This document shows, in pieces, positions 38,190 through 46,762 of a stretch of DNA of 64,000 nt. The notes below the pieces were generated by a model that saw only the letters and a program-made list of their open reading frames with translations, had not been told where the DNA came from and ran no database searches. The stretch's first letter is position 1, and every line of letters starts with the position of its first letter. Made by a program: the position numbers and the translations under genes. The DNA is from Amazonocrinis nigriterrae CENA67 (GTDB lineage: Bacteria; Cyanobacteriota; Cyanobacteriia; Cyanobacteriales; Nostocaceae), in contig NZ_JAECZC010000009.1 of the NCBI RefSeq assembly GCF_016056305.1, positions 76,408 through 140,407 of the forward strand, read 5' to 3'.

Positions 38190-38325
38190 AGTTGTCAGTT
38201 GTCAGTTGTCAGAAGTTAGAAGTTAGGAGTTAGGAGTTAGGAGTTATTTCTCCCCTATCTCCCTGCTCCCCTGCTCCTCTGCTCCCCTGCTCCCCTGCTC
38301 CCCATCTCCCCATCTTCCCATCCCC
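38190..38325. repeat. Composite STRR: GTCAGTT, TTAGGAG and CTCCCCTG units
   Basis: GTCAGTT (38190-38211) is followed by TTAGGAG units (38217-38244) and CCCTGCTCCC-type units (38253-38325). It is the mirror image of the module at 36085-36225. Confidence 0.8.
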
Positions 38326-38910
38326 CTAACTACTCGGTGCAACTAAAACACTGACTGCCGCAGCTAAAGATGTACCACACCAAGGACAGCCAATTTGCAG
38401 GTTTTCAGCCGGAGAAATTCTATGACATTTCGGACACTCTAAGCCATAAACCCCTTGTGGTGGTGCTGGTGGATGGTGGTGATGTCTCAGATTTAGCTGT
38501 GGTTGCTGTAGCGGCGTTGGTGGATAAGGATTTGATATTGCTGGCTGAGGTGGTGTCAAAATTGTTGCTGGAATGCTGTTAATTACAACGGCAATCACTT
38601 GGAGTTGCATTTGACCCAGATAAATCACACTGCTTTCTCTTAAAGGCATTTCACCCTGGACTAGTTGCTGTCCATCTACAAGGGGGGGATTTTGCGATCG
38701 CAGATTTCTGATCAAAAAACGTTGCTGCTGGCTATGGAAAAAAATTTCAACATGTAAACCTGATACAGTCGGGTTACTCACAACAATGTCACACCGAAGT
38801 GGATCGCGACCAATGCGAACTGTACCAGGATTTTTGCTTGGCTGTTGTTCGTAAATATTCTGAGTTTTATTTTGACCTGCATCGTGCCACTGTAAAGTTA
38901 GTGTGTTCAT
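38326..38910 (-). CDS. FHA domain protein with C-terminal zinc ribbon
   Basis: A protein of 194 residues. The FHA domain (about 25-110) shows VRIGRDPLRCDIVVSNPTVS and SGLHVEIFFHSQQQRFLIRN. A Pro/His-rich linker follows, then a four-Cys zinc ribbon (ECPKCHRISPAENLQIGCPW and CG). The ATG is at 38910. It is transcribed in the same direction as the FHA-oxidoreductase, about 140 bp upstream of it. Probably a phosphothreonine reader in the same pathway, but this is inference from adjacency. Confidence 0.78.
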   Translation of the reverse strand: MNTLTLQWHDAGQNKTQNIYEQQPSKNPGTVRIGRDPLRCDIVVSNPTVSGLHVEIFFHSQQQRFLIRNLRSQNPPLVDGQQLVQGEMPLRESSVIYLGQMQLQVIAVVINSIPATILTPPQPAISNPYPPTPLQQPQLNLRHHHHPPAPPQGVYGLECPKCHRISPAENLQIGCPWCGTSLAAAVSVLVAPSS

Positions 38911-39151
38911 TGTTCTAACTTGGGTAACTCGTATTTAGCTACTTCAACTCCTTTCTGTGCGATTCCTAACACGATTGAGTGGAGGCAAGCAAGTATTTAG
39001 AACAAACTTCAACAAAACAATAGACTTCTTGCAAAACTTAAGCACCATGTTAAGGGGTAATGAGGGGGATAAGGGAGATAAGGGAGAATAATTGTTATCT
39101 TGCACCCCTGCACCCAAAGCACCCCTGCACCCCCGCTCCCATTTTTGGATA

Positions 39152-39808
39152 CTACACCACACTCAACAAACGTTGATTAAAGTAGCTCTTGGGTAAGAAA
39201 CAGCGATCGGGCAAAAAAGGATTAGGTGTATATTGGGTTAGGCTAGTATCGGGCTGATTTAGATGACAGAATGGTGGCACAATTCCCCAGTCTTCTGCTA
39301 GCCAAATCCAGTATCCGATTTCAATTTTGCCGTAGTTCGAGACTGTGAGGATCTCGCCTACACTGTTGTTAATGGGTACTAATTCAGAAAATGACTTGAG
39401 TTCAGTTAACAGCCAAGCTAATTCTTCTACAGAAAAGTAGTAGCCACTCTCTGCTGCTATTTTGATAAATTCTTGCGGATTTTTAGCTGCAAGCAATTCC
39501 TCTTTGAGTGATGGCGTTTTTTGTGCTAAGTCGAATATATCCCAAATCTGTTTCCTTGTAATTAAAAACCAAGCAAGCTCCTCTGCTGTTAAATTACAAC
39601 CATTCTCTTGAGCTAATTTGATAAATCTTTCAAGACTATCAGTTTCTCCTAGTTGACTTCTCAAGAGAAAACTGTGTTCTATAAATGACAAAAAATCTAT
39701 AATTTTTTGCCATGTTGATTTATCAAATTTACTGTGAAGTTTTATCTTTTCCTTCCAGGAAAGATATTGCTCTTCTCTTAGGAAAAAATCCCAAAGTTGA
39801 TAATACAT
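39152..39808 (-). CDS. Nif11-like domain protein
   Basis: A protein of 218 residues. Two Nif11-type helical units are visible: SLERFIKLAQENGCNLTAEE, then FDLAQKTPSLKEELLAAKNP with QEFIKIAAESGYYFSVEEL. The N-terminal ~60 residues are charged and Trp-rich, and the C-terminus (YWIWLAEDWGIVPPFCHLNQ) is unlike RiPP precursor cores. The usual Gly-Gly leader cleavage site is absent, so a precursor peptide is unlikely. The ATG is at 39808. Confidence 0.7.
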   Translation of the reverse strand: MYYQLWDFFLREEQYLSWKEKIKLHSKFDKSTWQKIIDFLSFIEHSFLLRSQLGETDSLERFIKLAQENGCNLTAEELAWFLITRKQIWDIFDLAQKTPSLKEELLAAKNPQEFIKIAAESGYYFSVEELAWLLTELKSFSELVPINNSVGEILTVSNYGKIEIGYWIWLAEDWGIVPPFCHLNQPDTSLTQYTPNPFLPDRCFLPKSYFNQRLLSVV

Positions 39809-40543
39809 AAATTATCTCTCTTAAATCTCCACCTCTGTAGAGAATTACTGTTTATAAATCTCAGTGTAATCCGTATATTGGAAAGTCTTCGACAGTATTT
39901 AATACACAAAATTATGCAAATTAAAGCACACGCAACCTCAGTAAAAAGTTTTTGTGCAATTTAAAACATATATATGAAGTTATACTGAATAGAAGATAAA
40001 GGATAGCGATCGCTCTTACGACTTCGTTACTTTCTTTAATATAAATTATATAAGCATTTCTTCGTAATATTAAGTTTATTGGCACGTTAATTAGTGTGAA
40101 GCAAACTAGAACAACGGTAGTTTTTAAAGTATAAAAAAATACTAATTTTTATTTTGATTTAATTAGCTGCTTATTTAGTAAGTAAAAAGTATCACATCTA
40201 AATGTGTATTTAAAGTAACTTTATATGGTGTTTAATTATCAGGCTGCTATTTTGACTGGTAAATCTTTTTTGAAACGAACCGCCAAGGCGCAGAGAACGC
40301 AGAGAGAAGAAAGTTTATGCTAGCTTGGGCTAATTGCTAAGTCGCGTAGGAAGTAAAAGCGATCGCTTATCGAATCAATTCCTTTAGTTTGTTGCATTAA
40401 TAATATTTATTTTCCATTGTTGTGCTGCTTTGATATAGCAGCCCTAAATCATTCGTAAGAATTTAAGATAATCGTAACCCCCCTGTATTTCCCCCTTACT
40501 AAGCTACCGTGTACACACAAGTCGAAAATTTTCATGTTTAATC
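39809..40543. other. AT-rich gap with a dispersed-repeat fragment
   Basis: These 735 bp contain no gene. A fragment of the common cyanobacterial ACCGCCAAGGCGCAGAGAAC repeat occurs at about 40280-40310. The rest is AT-rich, including poly-A/T stretches around 40130-40160. Confidence 0.5.
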
Positions 40544-40678
40544 TATGTCCCGCCATTAACTAAAGTTCCAGGCTAATCGTAAAAGTCCACTAATAGTGGA
40601 CTAGATTGAATTTTTCTTTGAGTCCTCTAGTGAAGACTTGCACTATGAGACTCGGAAGAAATTCCGAGGCGGGACATA
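40544..40678. mobile_element. 135-bp multi-hairpin element (MITE or structured RNA)
   Basis: Perfect 11-bp terminal inverted repeats TATGTCCCGCC (40544-40554) and GGCGGGACATA (40668-40678) enclose three hairpins. The first is AGTCCACTAATAGTGGACT (40584-40602). The second is GAGTC..TAGTG/CACTA..GACTC (40620-40653). The third is CTCGGAA-GAAA-TTCCGAG (40651-40668). TTAA occurs just outside both ends (40538-40541, 40679-40682). It lies 23 bp beyond the DUF2358 gene stop codon. Confidence 0.7.
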
Positions 40679-40701
40679 TTAACTGATCTAGATATAGTTA
40701 T

Positions 40702-41127
40702 CTAATTTCCGCCCTTGTGGAAAAACTGGCGTAGAATCTCACCTGGTTTACGATCCCAGGTATCGATATGCTCATATATCAAGTTATCTTGATTGAATTT
40801 ATATGTAGAATAGCCATTAAAAAATAGCTTTGCTTTCCAGGGAACACGCAAAACTCCGCGAACTGTCCACTTTGCTAGGATAGTATCTTCGGCTGACTGA
40901 TACACTTCGTGTAAATCAAAGTAAATTTGGCTAAAAAATAGCCGCGCATGAAATCGCAAAGTCCAAAATATGATGCGATAGTTAAATTTCCACTTGAATT
41001 TGTTTACTGGGTCTTGAAAATAGATATCTTGCGTATAGATATCATAAGAGATATCTTTTTCAAATAATGTCGGTAAATCCTGCTTCAGGGTCTGAATCAC
41101 CTGTTGTACTTGCAATTGAGTTTCCAC
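40702..41127 (-). CDS. DUF2358 family protein
   Basis: A protein of 141 residues from a GTG at 41127. It reads ETQLQVQQVIQTLKQDLPTL, SYDIYTQDIYFQDPVNKF and ILAKWTVRGVLRVPWKAKLF, the NTF2-like DUF2358 family conserved in cyanobacteria and plant plastids. Function is unknown. No signal peptide is present. Confidence 0.8.
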   Translation of the reverse strand: METQLQVQQVIQTLKQDLPTLFEKDISYDIYTQDIYFQDPVNKFKWKFNYRIIFWTLRFHARLFFSQIYFDLHEVYQSAEDTILAKWTVRGVLRVPWKAKLFFNGYSTYKFNQDNLIYEHIDTWDRKPGEILRQFFHKGGN

Positions 41128-41217
41128 CCACTTTATTCCTTAAAAGCATTTTTCTAATTTTTGCATAGAGATATCGCCCCCATACTACAAGTAGCTGGAG
41201 GCGAACCTACGTAAGTT

Positions 41218-41466
41218 TTAACTGTCAATATTCATGTAACGAGTCAAAATTCTAATGACTTCTCCATTCACAGGCGAAGGTAAGGGTGGAGTCCATTCGC
41301 CTACTTCTGCAAAGCCTAGAACATGCAAGCTGTGAAGAATACCATTCACGCTTTTAGCAGCACCAGAGTCTATAAGACGCACGGGTTGTTTACCTTGTGG
41401 TGCATCAGGAATAGGCGCTTTGATTAGCTCCGCAACCGAATGAGGTTCTATCATGATAAGTGTCAT
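41218..41466 (-). CDS. Small hypothetical protein
   Basis: A protein of 82 residues from the ATG at 41466 (a second ATG is four codons in). It reads MIEPHSVAELIKAPIPDAPQ and ends EVIRILTRYMNIDS. Composition and codon use look like a gene, but no family is recognised. It stands alone, upstream of the DUF2358 gene on the same strand. Confidence 0.5.
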   Translation of the reverse strand: MTLIMIEPHSVAELIKAPIPDAPQGKQPVRLIDSGAAKSVNGILHSLHVLGFAEVGEWTPPLPSPVNGEVIRILTRYMNIDS

Positions 41467-41683
41467 CTAATTTTTAGTTGATAAACAAGCGATCGCACCT
41501 CTTGCCTGGAAAACTAGAGTGCGATCGCTTTGTCATCTGTACACAATTAGTCTATTGTGAGTCGAGGAATTTTACAACCGCTCCGGTCTAATAAAAAACC
41601 TTAACGGTCTAATAAAGAAATAATTGCTGAAACAAAGTGTTAGCATCTGCCTTGCCATAACACAGATATAATTGAGCATTTGA

Positions 41684-41914
41684 GTGGTGATTCGATGGAA
41701 ATTGGCAGTCATGATGGCTGAACGCAACATTAGCAACAAAGAACTAGCTGTTTTAACTGGAATGAATCCTAGGTCAGTGTCTAGGCTAAAACTTCGTCGC
41801 CGCTTTACCAGAATTGATGAATCTACCTTGAATGCGCTTTGCAAAGCACTGAAGTGTCAACCAGGAGACTTGTTAGTTTATGAAGAGGATCAGCTTGATT
41901 CTAAAGAGAAATGA
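41684..41914 (+). CDS. Small Cro/C1-type HTH regulator
   Basis: A protein of 76 residues. A helix-turn-helix spans about residues 15-60 (NISNKELAVLTGMNPRSVSR, LNALCKALKCQPGDLLVYE), the compact YozG-like Xre class. The start is one of two consecutive GTG codons at 41684/41687; no ATG gives the full first helix. No partner toxin is visible next to it. Confidence 0.75.
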   Translation: MVIRWKLAVMMAERNISNKELAVLTGMNPRSVSRLKLRRRFTRIDESTLNALCKALKCQPGDLLVYEEDQLDSKEK

Positions 41915-42002
41915 CAATGATGTATTTTTCTTCATGTCTTGGTGCCTTGGTGGTAAAAAATTGACTTTTAAACCACGAAGACGAGGTAGCGCGTTGGGGA
42001 GC

Positions 42003-42122
42003 CTGCGCCGGGGTGAGGCAGTGCGTTGGGCGGCTTTGCTGACTTGAAGCAACTGCCGAAAGGGTTTCCCGACTTGAGGCGACTGGCGTCCGGCTTTGCC
42101 GACTTGAAGCGACTGCCGTCAC
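42003..42122. repeat. Three 30-bp-spaced palindromic repeat units
   Basis: GACTTGAAGCAACTGCCG-type units start at 42041, 42071 and 42101, exactly 30 bp apart, after GGTGAGGCAGTGCG. They interrupt a dispersed repeat whose halves, AAACCACGAAGAC and ACAAAGACACTAAGG, remain on either side. Confidence 0.7.
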
Positions 42123-42166
42123 AAAGACACTAAGGGACTAGTGAGAAATTGACTTGTTGAGTGCTA

Positions 42167-43315
42167 TTAAAGGCTTCTGAAAAAGTTCTGCAAACGTTGC
42201 CAAATAGAAGATGTTATCTTATTGCTTACCTTAGCAGCACTCAAATCGGACAAAGTGGGAAAAGAAGCAGATTTAGCATAGGGCCCATTTCGCAACACCT
42301 TAGCTAAGGCGTTGTTATTTTCTCGCAAACCCTCATAAAAAAAGAATACCTCGCCTTGAATGCCAAGCAGGCGATTGTATTCAATTGCCTGCACCAGATA
42401 TTCTGGACTAATACAGTAAGTGCCAAGCTTGATTAAAATTCCTGGTGCTAACCTTTGCAAGGTTGCATCTGTAAACTGCTGATTTACGAGTTTATCAGCG
42501 ATCGCTTTATAGCTACTAAACTCACGGCGATAAATTTGTGGGTGGATAATATCGACTAGTCCCCGTTTCAGCCATGTAGGAGAGTCTTGCAAGTATTCCT
42601 GAAATCCCCAATCATAGATATTAGGAGACATGGAAACTATTAAGTTGGGATTAACCGCTTTGACTTCGTTGTATAGACGCGCTAGGTAGTCTGTGAGGAT
42701 ATCTGCACGCCACTGTAGCCATTGCCGATTTTTGGGGTTTTGTGGCGGATTTTCACCAAATTGTTGCTGATAGCGGCTGACAGTTACTTGGTCATAGCCT
42801 CCTTCACAGGGTAAGGCAGGAAAGCGATCGTCTCCTTGAATACCATCAACATCATAATTATTTACCACTTCCAGCACCAAGTTCAGCAAAAATTCTTGCA
42901 CTTGGGGGTCAAGGGAATTTAGCCACTCAAAATTGTTTTTCTTCAGTAAATTGCAGTTACAGTTAAGGGCTGCCCATTCTGGTTTCCTCTGTAGAAGTAT
43001 ACCACCATTCAAGTTGTAAGAACTAGCAAAGCCGTATTCAAACCAAGGGATAACTTTTAATCCTACCCGTCGTGCTTCTTGTACTACTTCTTCTAAAGGG
43101 TCACGGCTGGGAAACAAAGGCTCAATTTCCATCCCAAAAGTTTGCTTCATTGTCTGGCTGGGATACAGCGTGGCGCCCTTGCTCCAAACAACAGGAAACA
43201 CCACATTGAACCCTGTTTCAGCCAGAAAATCCATTGCCTCAGCAATGTTTTGCTGTGACTTAAGAACCTGACTGTCAGTAGTGGTCAACCAAACACCACG
43301 TATTTCCATTGCCAT
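42167..43315 (-). CDS. GHL10/DUF187-type glycosidase-like protein
   Basis: A protein of 382 residues with a TIM-barrel of the family-10-like glycosyl hydrolases. It reads EIRGVWLTTTDSQVLKSQQN, NVVFPVVWSKGATLYPSQ, VIPWFEYGF, the acidic VDGIQGDDRFPALP and VSMSPNIYDWGFQEYLQD. No signal peptide is present, unlike many homologues. The substrate is probably a polysaccharide but is unproven. The ATG is at 43315. Confidence 0.85.
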   Translation of the reverse strand: MAMEIRGVWLTTTDSQVLKSQQNIAEAMDFLAETGFNVVFPVVWSKGATLYPSQTMKQTFGMEIEPLFPSRDPLEEVVQEARRVGLKVIPWFEYGFASSYNLNGGILLQRKPEWAALNCNCNLLKKNNFEWLNSLDPQVQEFLLNLVLEVVNNYDVDGIQGDDRFPALPCEGGYDQVTVSRYQQQFGENPPQNPKNRQWLQWRADILTDYLARLYNEVKAVNPNLIVSMSPNIYDWGFQEYLQDSPTWLKRGLVDIIHPQIYRREFSSYKAIADKLVNQQFTDATLQRLAPGILIKLGTYCISPEYLVQAIEYNRLLGIQGEVFFFYEGLRENNNALAKVLRNGPYAKSASFPTLSDLSAAKVSNKITSSIWQRLQNFFRSL

Positions 43316-43338
43316 GAACCATGCCCACTTTTATAAAA

Positions 43339-43452
43339 AACTCCATCCTGCAAGGGCAAGAAATTACCAATGACGCCAGTTCGCTCAAGTCAGGAAACCA
43401 TGCGCGGCAGCGGAGCGAATAACCTCGACCACTCACAAGAGGATGGAGTTTC
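43339..43452. repeat. Inverted repeat enclosing a palindromic REP-like element
   Basis: AAACTCCATCCT near 43339 and AGGATGGAGTTT near 43441-43452 are perfect 12-bp inverted repeats. Between them lies CGCTCAAGTCAGGAAACCAT, nearly identical to a segment at 62.7 kb. Confidence 0.65.
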
Positions 43453-43605
43453 CCGCCGCTTTCAATGAAAGTTCTCTGACTTGAGAACAACATCTACCCA
43501 CAGGTGAATTCTCAGACTAAAACTGTCTCTTAATAGATGTTTTGATGAGAAACTCTAAACATGATTGAAACAACGCTCACCTAATACTGGAAAAAAATAC
43601 AACAT

Positions 43606-44469
43606 ATGTCTGTCATTCAAGATTCTTGGAAACACGAATATATAACTACTAATGGGTTGAAACTGCACTATGTTACCCAAGGAGCAGGCCCTTTAATGTT
43701 GATGTTACATGGCTTTCCAGAATTTTGGTATTCTTGGCGGCATCAAATACCAGAATTTTCTAAGTATTTCCAAGTCGTTGCTCTTGATTTGCGTGGCTAT
43801 AACGAGAGTGATAAACCACAAGAGCAATCAGCTTATATCATGGATGAATTTATTAAAGATGTAGAGGGAGTAATTAAAGGATTAGGATACGACAAGTGTA
43901 TTTTAGTTGGACATGATTGGGGTGGTGCGATCGCTTGGTCTTTTGCTTATGCTCACCCGGAGATGGTAGAGCGGTTAATTATACTTAATCTACCTCATCC
44001 TGCCAAGTTTGCCCAAGGTTTATTCACTCCCCAACAGTTGCTACGCAGCTGGTACATGTTCTTATTCCAGCTACCTTGGCTACCAGAATTCCTCTTACAA
44101 TCTTCAGACTTTCAATTGATTGAAAAAACTTTTCAAGCCACAGCAGTTAATAAAAATGCTTTCACTCAAGCTGATATCAATGCTTATAAAGATGCTGCTG
44201 CAAAACGTGGTGCTATCACAGCAATGTTGAATTATTACCGCAATGGTTTACAACAGTTTATGTCCAATAAAAATTGGAGTATTTTGCATGTGCCCACACT
44301 GATGATTTGGGGAGAAAACGATATTGCACTGGGTAAGGAACTTACCTACGATACCGCAGCTTATGTCCAAGACCTACAAATTAAGTATATTCACCATTGT
44401 GGGCATTGCGTACAGCAAGAACAGCCAGAGTTAGTTAACCAGTATATCAAAGAATATTTAGTGCTTTAG
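43606..44469 (+). CDS. Alpha/beta hydrolase, epoxide hydrolase-like
   Basis: A protein of 287 residues. The oxyanion motif HGFPEFWYSW lies at 35-44. The nucleophile elbow is VGHDWGGAIAW with Asp104, the aspartate type seen in epoxide hydrolases and haloalkane/fluoroacetate dehalogenases. A late acidic residue (MIWGENDIAL) and the catalytic His (HHCGHCVQQEQPE) complete the triad. A cap domain (about 130-215) separates them. The ATG is at 43606. The exact substrate is unknown. Confidence 0.88.
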   Translation: MSVIQDSWKHEYITTNGLKLHYVTQGAGPLMLMLHGFPEFWYSWRHQIPEFSKYFQVVALDLRGYNESDKPQEQSAYIMDEFIKDVEGVIKGLGYDKCILVGHDWGGAIAWSFAYAHPEMVERLIILNLPHPAKFAQGLFTPQQLLRSWYMFLFQLPWLPEFLLQSSDFQLIEKTFQATAVNKNAFTQADINAYKDAAAKRGAITAMLNYYRNGLQQFMSNKNWSILHVPTLMIWGENDIALGKELTYDTAAYVQDLQIKYIHHCGHCVQQEQPELVNQYIKEYLVL

Positions 44470-44588
44470 ATTACGAAATATTACTAAACCCAAGTATTAT
44501 TTAGTAACGGTAAAATACTGGTTAATCTTAGTGACAAAACTATGCATAATCATGCAATTTCTTCACAAGATTTAACAGTGCTTTAATC

Positions 44589-44634
44589 ATGGCATTTTTG
44601 GCGATTTTATTAGTCAAAAATCGCCAAAAACCAT
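44589..44634. terminator. Strong A/T-flanked stem-loop
   Basis: TTTTTGGCGATTTT (44595-44608) pairs perfectly with AAAATCGCCAAAAA (44617-44630), extended by ATGG/CCAT. It lies 120 bp past the hydrolase stop in an otherwise empty gap (44470-44780). There is no U-tract after the stem, so termination is only likely. Confidence 0.45.
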
Positions 44635-44780
44635 AACCAATAGTATTTCTGGCATGACCAGCAAAATTTTTCTCATGGCAATTAGTTGATGAATACAATA
44701 AACATTTGCAAGTCATTTAATGAGATAATAAGAGTGTGAGGGAAAGAACGGATGCAATTTAATCGCAAAGGGGGAATATT

Positions 44781-45242
44781 ATGAAACTCAAGCTATTCGC
44801 GGCTTTAGCCTTAGCAGCTCCCCTCTTTTTCATTAGCTCAGTCAACGCTGGGAATTCACGAGATTTACAAAGGTTAACTTCAACTGGGGAATGTACTGGG
44901 TGTAATCTATCAGGTGTTAACCTCAGTGGCGCTCATTTAATTGGTGCTGATTTACGAGGAGCAAATCTTCAAGGTGCGAACCTCTCTGGAGCTAACCTCG
45001 AAGGTGCTGATTTCACCAACGCTAATTTGAAAGGAGCTAACTTAACAGAAGCTTTGGTAACCAACGTCAATTTTAAGAAAGCTAATCTCAACAGCGTTAA
45101 TTTTACTCGCGCTCAAATTTACGACTCTAATGTGTACGGTGCATCAATGGAAAACATGAATATCACTGATGCTGACATCTATCACACTGGAATCGGCGTT
45201 GGTGGAGAAGGCCAGGGTGAAGTATTTCCTGATTGGGACTAA
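44781..45242 (+). CDS. Secreted pentapeptide-repeat protein
   Basis: A protein of 153 residues with a signal peptide (MKLKLFAALALAAPLFFISS, cleavage after VNA) and a CTGC motif at the domain entry. About 16 A(N/D)LxG-type repeats follow (LSGAHLIGADLRGANLQGAN), folding as a right-handed quadrilateral beta-helix. The tail is Gly-rich and ends in VFPDWD. The ATG at 44781 has GGGGG upstream. Exported pentapeptide proteins are common in cyanobacteria; the role is unknown. Confidence 0.9.
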   Translation: MKLKLFAALALAAPLFFISSVNAGNSRDLQRLTSTGECTGCNLSGVNLSGAHLIGADLRGANLQGANLSGANLEGADFTNANLKGANLTEALVTNVNFKKANLNSVNFTRAQIYDSNVYGASMENMNITDADIYHTGIGVGGEGQGEVFPDWD

Positions 45243-45315
45243 GCTAAATTCCGTTAGCTAGTTCAAACAAACACAAAAGACTGATGACTGCTGACTGAAT
45301 TAGCTTTAATGTGGT

Positions 45316-45346
45316 GGTGCGTTAGGACTAATGTCCATAACGCACC
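45316..45346. terminator. Bidirectional hairpin between convergent genes
   Basis: GGTGCGTTAGGAC and GTCCATAACGCACC pair, with one bulged A, around the loop TAAT. It sits between the pentapeptide gene and the convergent sensor kinase gene. A second GGTGCGT...AACGCACC hairpin lies at 58773-58796, so it is also a dispersed repeat. Confidence 0.6.
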
Positions 45347-45451
45347 ATTAATTATTTTCTGTTTTGCTGAGTTCCCAATTCATACATGTTTAACTTATAA
45401 ATTATGATTTATCTAGGGAAAAAATGACATAAATCATAACTTATAAGTTAC

Positions 45452-46594
45452 CTACTGTTTAACTGGTAGGCTAACAATGAATACACTACCTTTACCTAAC
45501 TCAGACTTGACAATGATAGTACCGTGATGAGCCTCTACGATGCGGCGAGAAAGGTACAATCCTAAGCCACTGCCAGAACTTTTGTGGCTACCTTGACGAA
45601 ATCGTTCAAACAAAGTGGCTTGTTCTTCAGGAGGAATACCTGAGCCTGTATCGGCAACTTCAATGGTAATGTAATCACTAACCGTGGAGGGCAAAGAAAA
45701 CTGAGAGTAGCTGATGCATTTGCTAGTCAACGGTACAAAAGTGAGGCGGATAGTCACCGAACCGATTTCAGTAAATTTGATCGCATTTCCCACAAGGTTA
45801 GTGAATAGACGATGCAATTCCATGCGATCGCCCATAATTGTGGTTGATTCTTCGGTAAAATCCAAATTGATGGATAGTGCTTTGTCTTGTGCTAAAGGAG
45901 TCAGTTCTCCAGCTACCTCTTCTAACAATTTGGCTAAATTAACTGGTTGAAATGCCAGGGTTTTACGACCGGCTTCAAAGCGATAAACTTCTAATAAGGT
46001 ATTTACCATAGTCAGCAAATTAATATTGCTGCGAGCCATGATAGTAATCACTTCTTGCATTTGTGGTGATAAACTGCCCAAAGCACCCTGTTGAAATAGC
46101 ATTAACATGCGATCGGCTGCTACTAGGGGAGTGCGTAAATCGTGGGTGAGGCGAGAGACAAAATCTTCTCGCTGGCGGGCGATTTCATCACGTTCATCGA
46201 TACTGTGCTTTAATCTTAGGAGCGATCGCACTCGTGCGAGTAATTCATCTACTGTCACGGGTTTACGGATAAAATCATCAGCACCCAAGTCTAATCCATG
46301 TGCCACATTCGGCGCATCATGGGCAGTTATCAACAAAATGGGGATATATTGCTGCATTTTCATATCCCCACGAATCCGCCTAGTAACTTCGTATCCATCC
46401 ATTCCAGGCATCATCAAATCCAGTAGCACTAAATCACAAGGCGATGCTTGTAGTTGTGCCAATGCTGAAATCCCATTTTCTGCTGTGCTAATTGTGTAGC
46501 CTTCTTCCTCCAAAATGGTTTTGATCAAAAACACATTATCAGGAGAGTCATCGACAACCAAAATTTTGTCAGAACGAGAAGATTGTAAACTCAT
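45452..46594 (-). CDS. Hybrid response regulator-histidine kinase
   Basis: A cytosolic protein of 380 residues. An N-terminal receiver domain (phosphoacceptor D59 in LVLLDLMMPGMDGYE) is joined to a HisKA domain with H151 (RLTHDLRTPLV) and a HATPase domain (N-box HRLFTNLVGNAIKFT, G1 DTGSGIPPEE, G2 SGSGLGLYLSRRIVEAHHG). The REC-first order means it probably takes phosphate from another kinase. It is divergent to the Trypco1-protease cassette (169 bp apart), so a regulatory link is possible. Confidence 0.92.
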   Translation of the reverse strand: MSLQSSRSDKILVVDDSPDNVFLIKTILEEEGYTISTAENGISALAQLQASPCDLVLLDLMMPGMDGYEVTRRIRGDMKMQQYIPILLITAHDAPNVAHGLDLGADDFIRKPVTVDELLARVRSLLRLKHSIDERDEIARQREDFVSRLTHDLRTPLVAADRMLMLFQQGALGSLSPQMQEVITIMARSNINLLTMVNTLLEVYRFEAGRKTLAFQPVNLAKLLEEVAGELTPLAQDKALSINLDFTEESTTIMGDRMELHRLFTNLVGNAIKFTEIGSVTIRLTFVPLTSKCISYSQFSLPSTVSDYITIEVADTGSGIPPEEQATLFERFRQGSHKSSGSGLGLYLSRRIVEAHHGTIIVKSELGKGSVFIVSLPVKQ

Positions 46595-46762
46595 ATAAAG
46601 CTGCCAAAGTAGAGGAATAAAAGTAAATTTTTAGCGAAACTGGTTTACTAGTATAATTTTTTTAGTTATTACCCTTAAGTAAATTCTCTCGTAAGAAAAA
46701 TTGTTTACCTAAAAACTTAAATAAATTTATTTTAAAAACTACTTGACAGCCCTTATTAAATT

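Noticed and set aside
41572-41844. 90-codon minus-strand frame
   Set aside because: Antisense to the clear HTH regulator gene.
42041-42122. 30-bp-spaced units as a small CRISPR array
   Set aside because: Only three units, with the conserved part about 18 bp and the intervening 12 bp partly similar; they fit the palindromic element family better.
44500-44520. Possible NtcA box GTAACGGTAAAATAC upstream of the pentapeptide gene
   Set aside because: The spacing between GTA and TAC is nine, not eight, and no -10 box lies at the expected distance.
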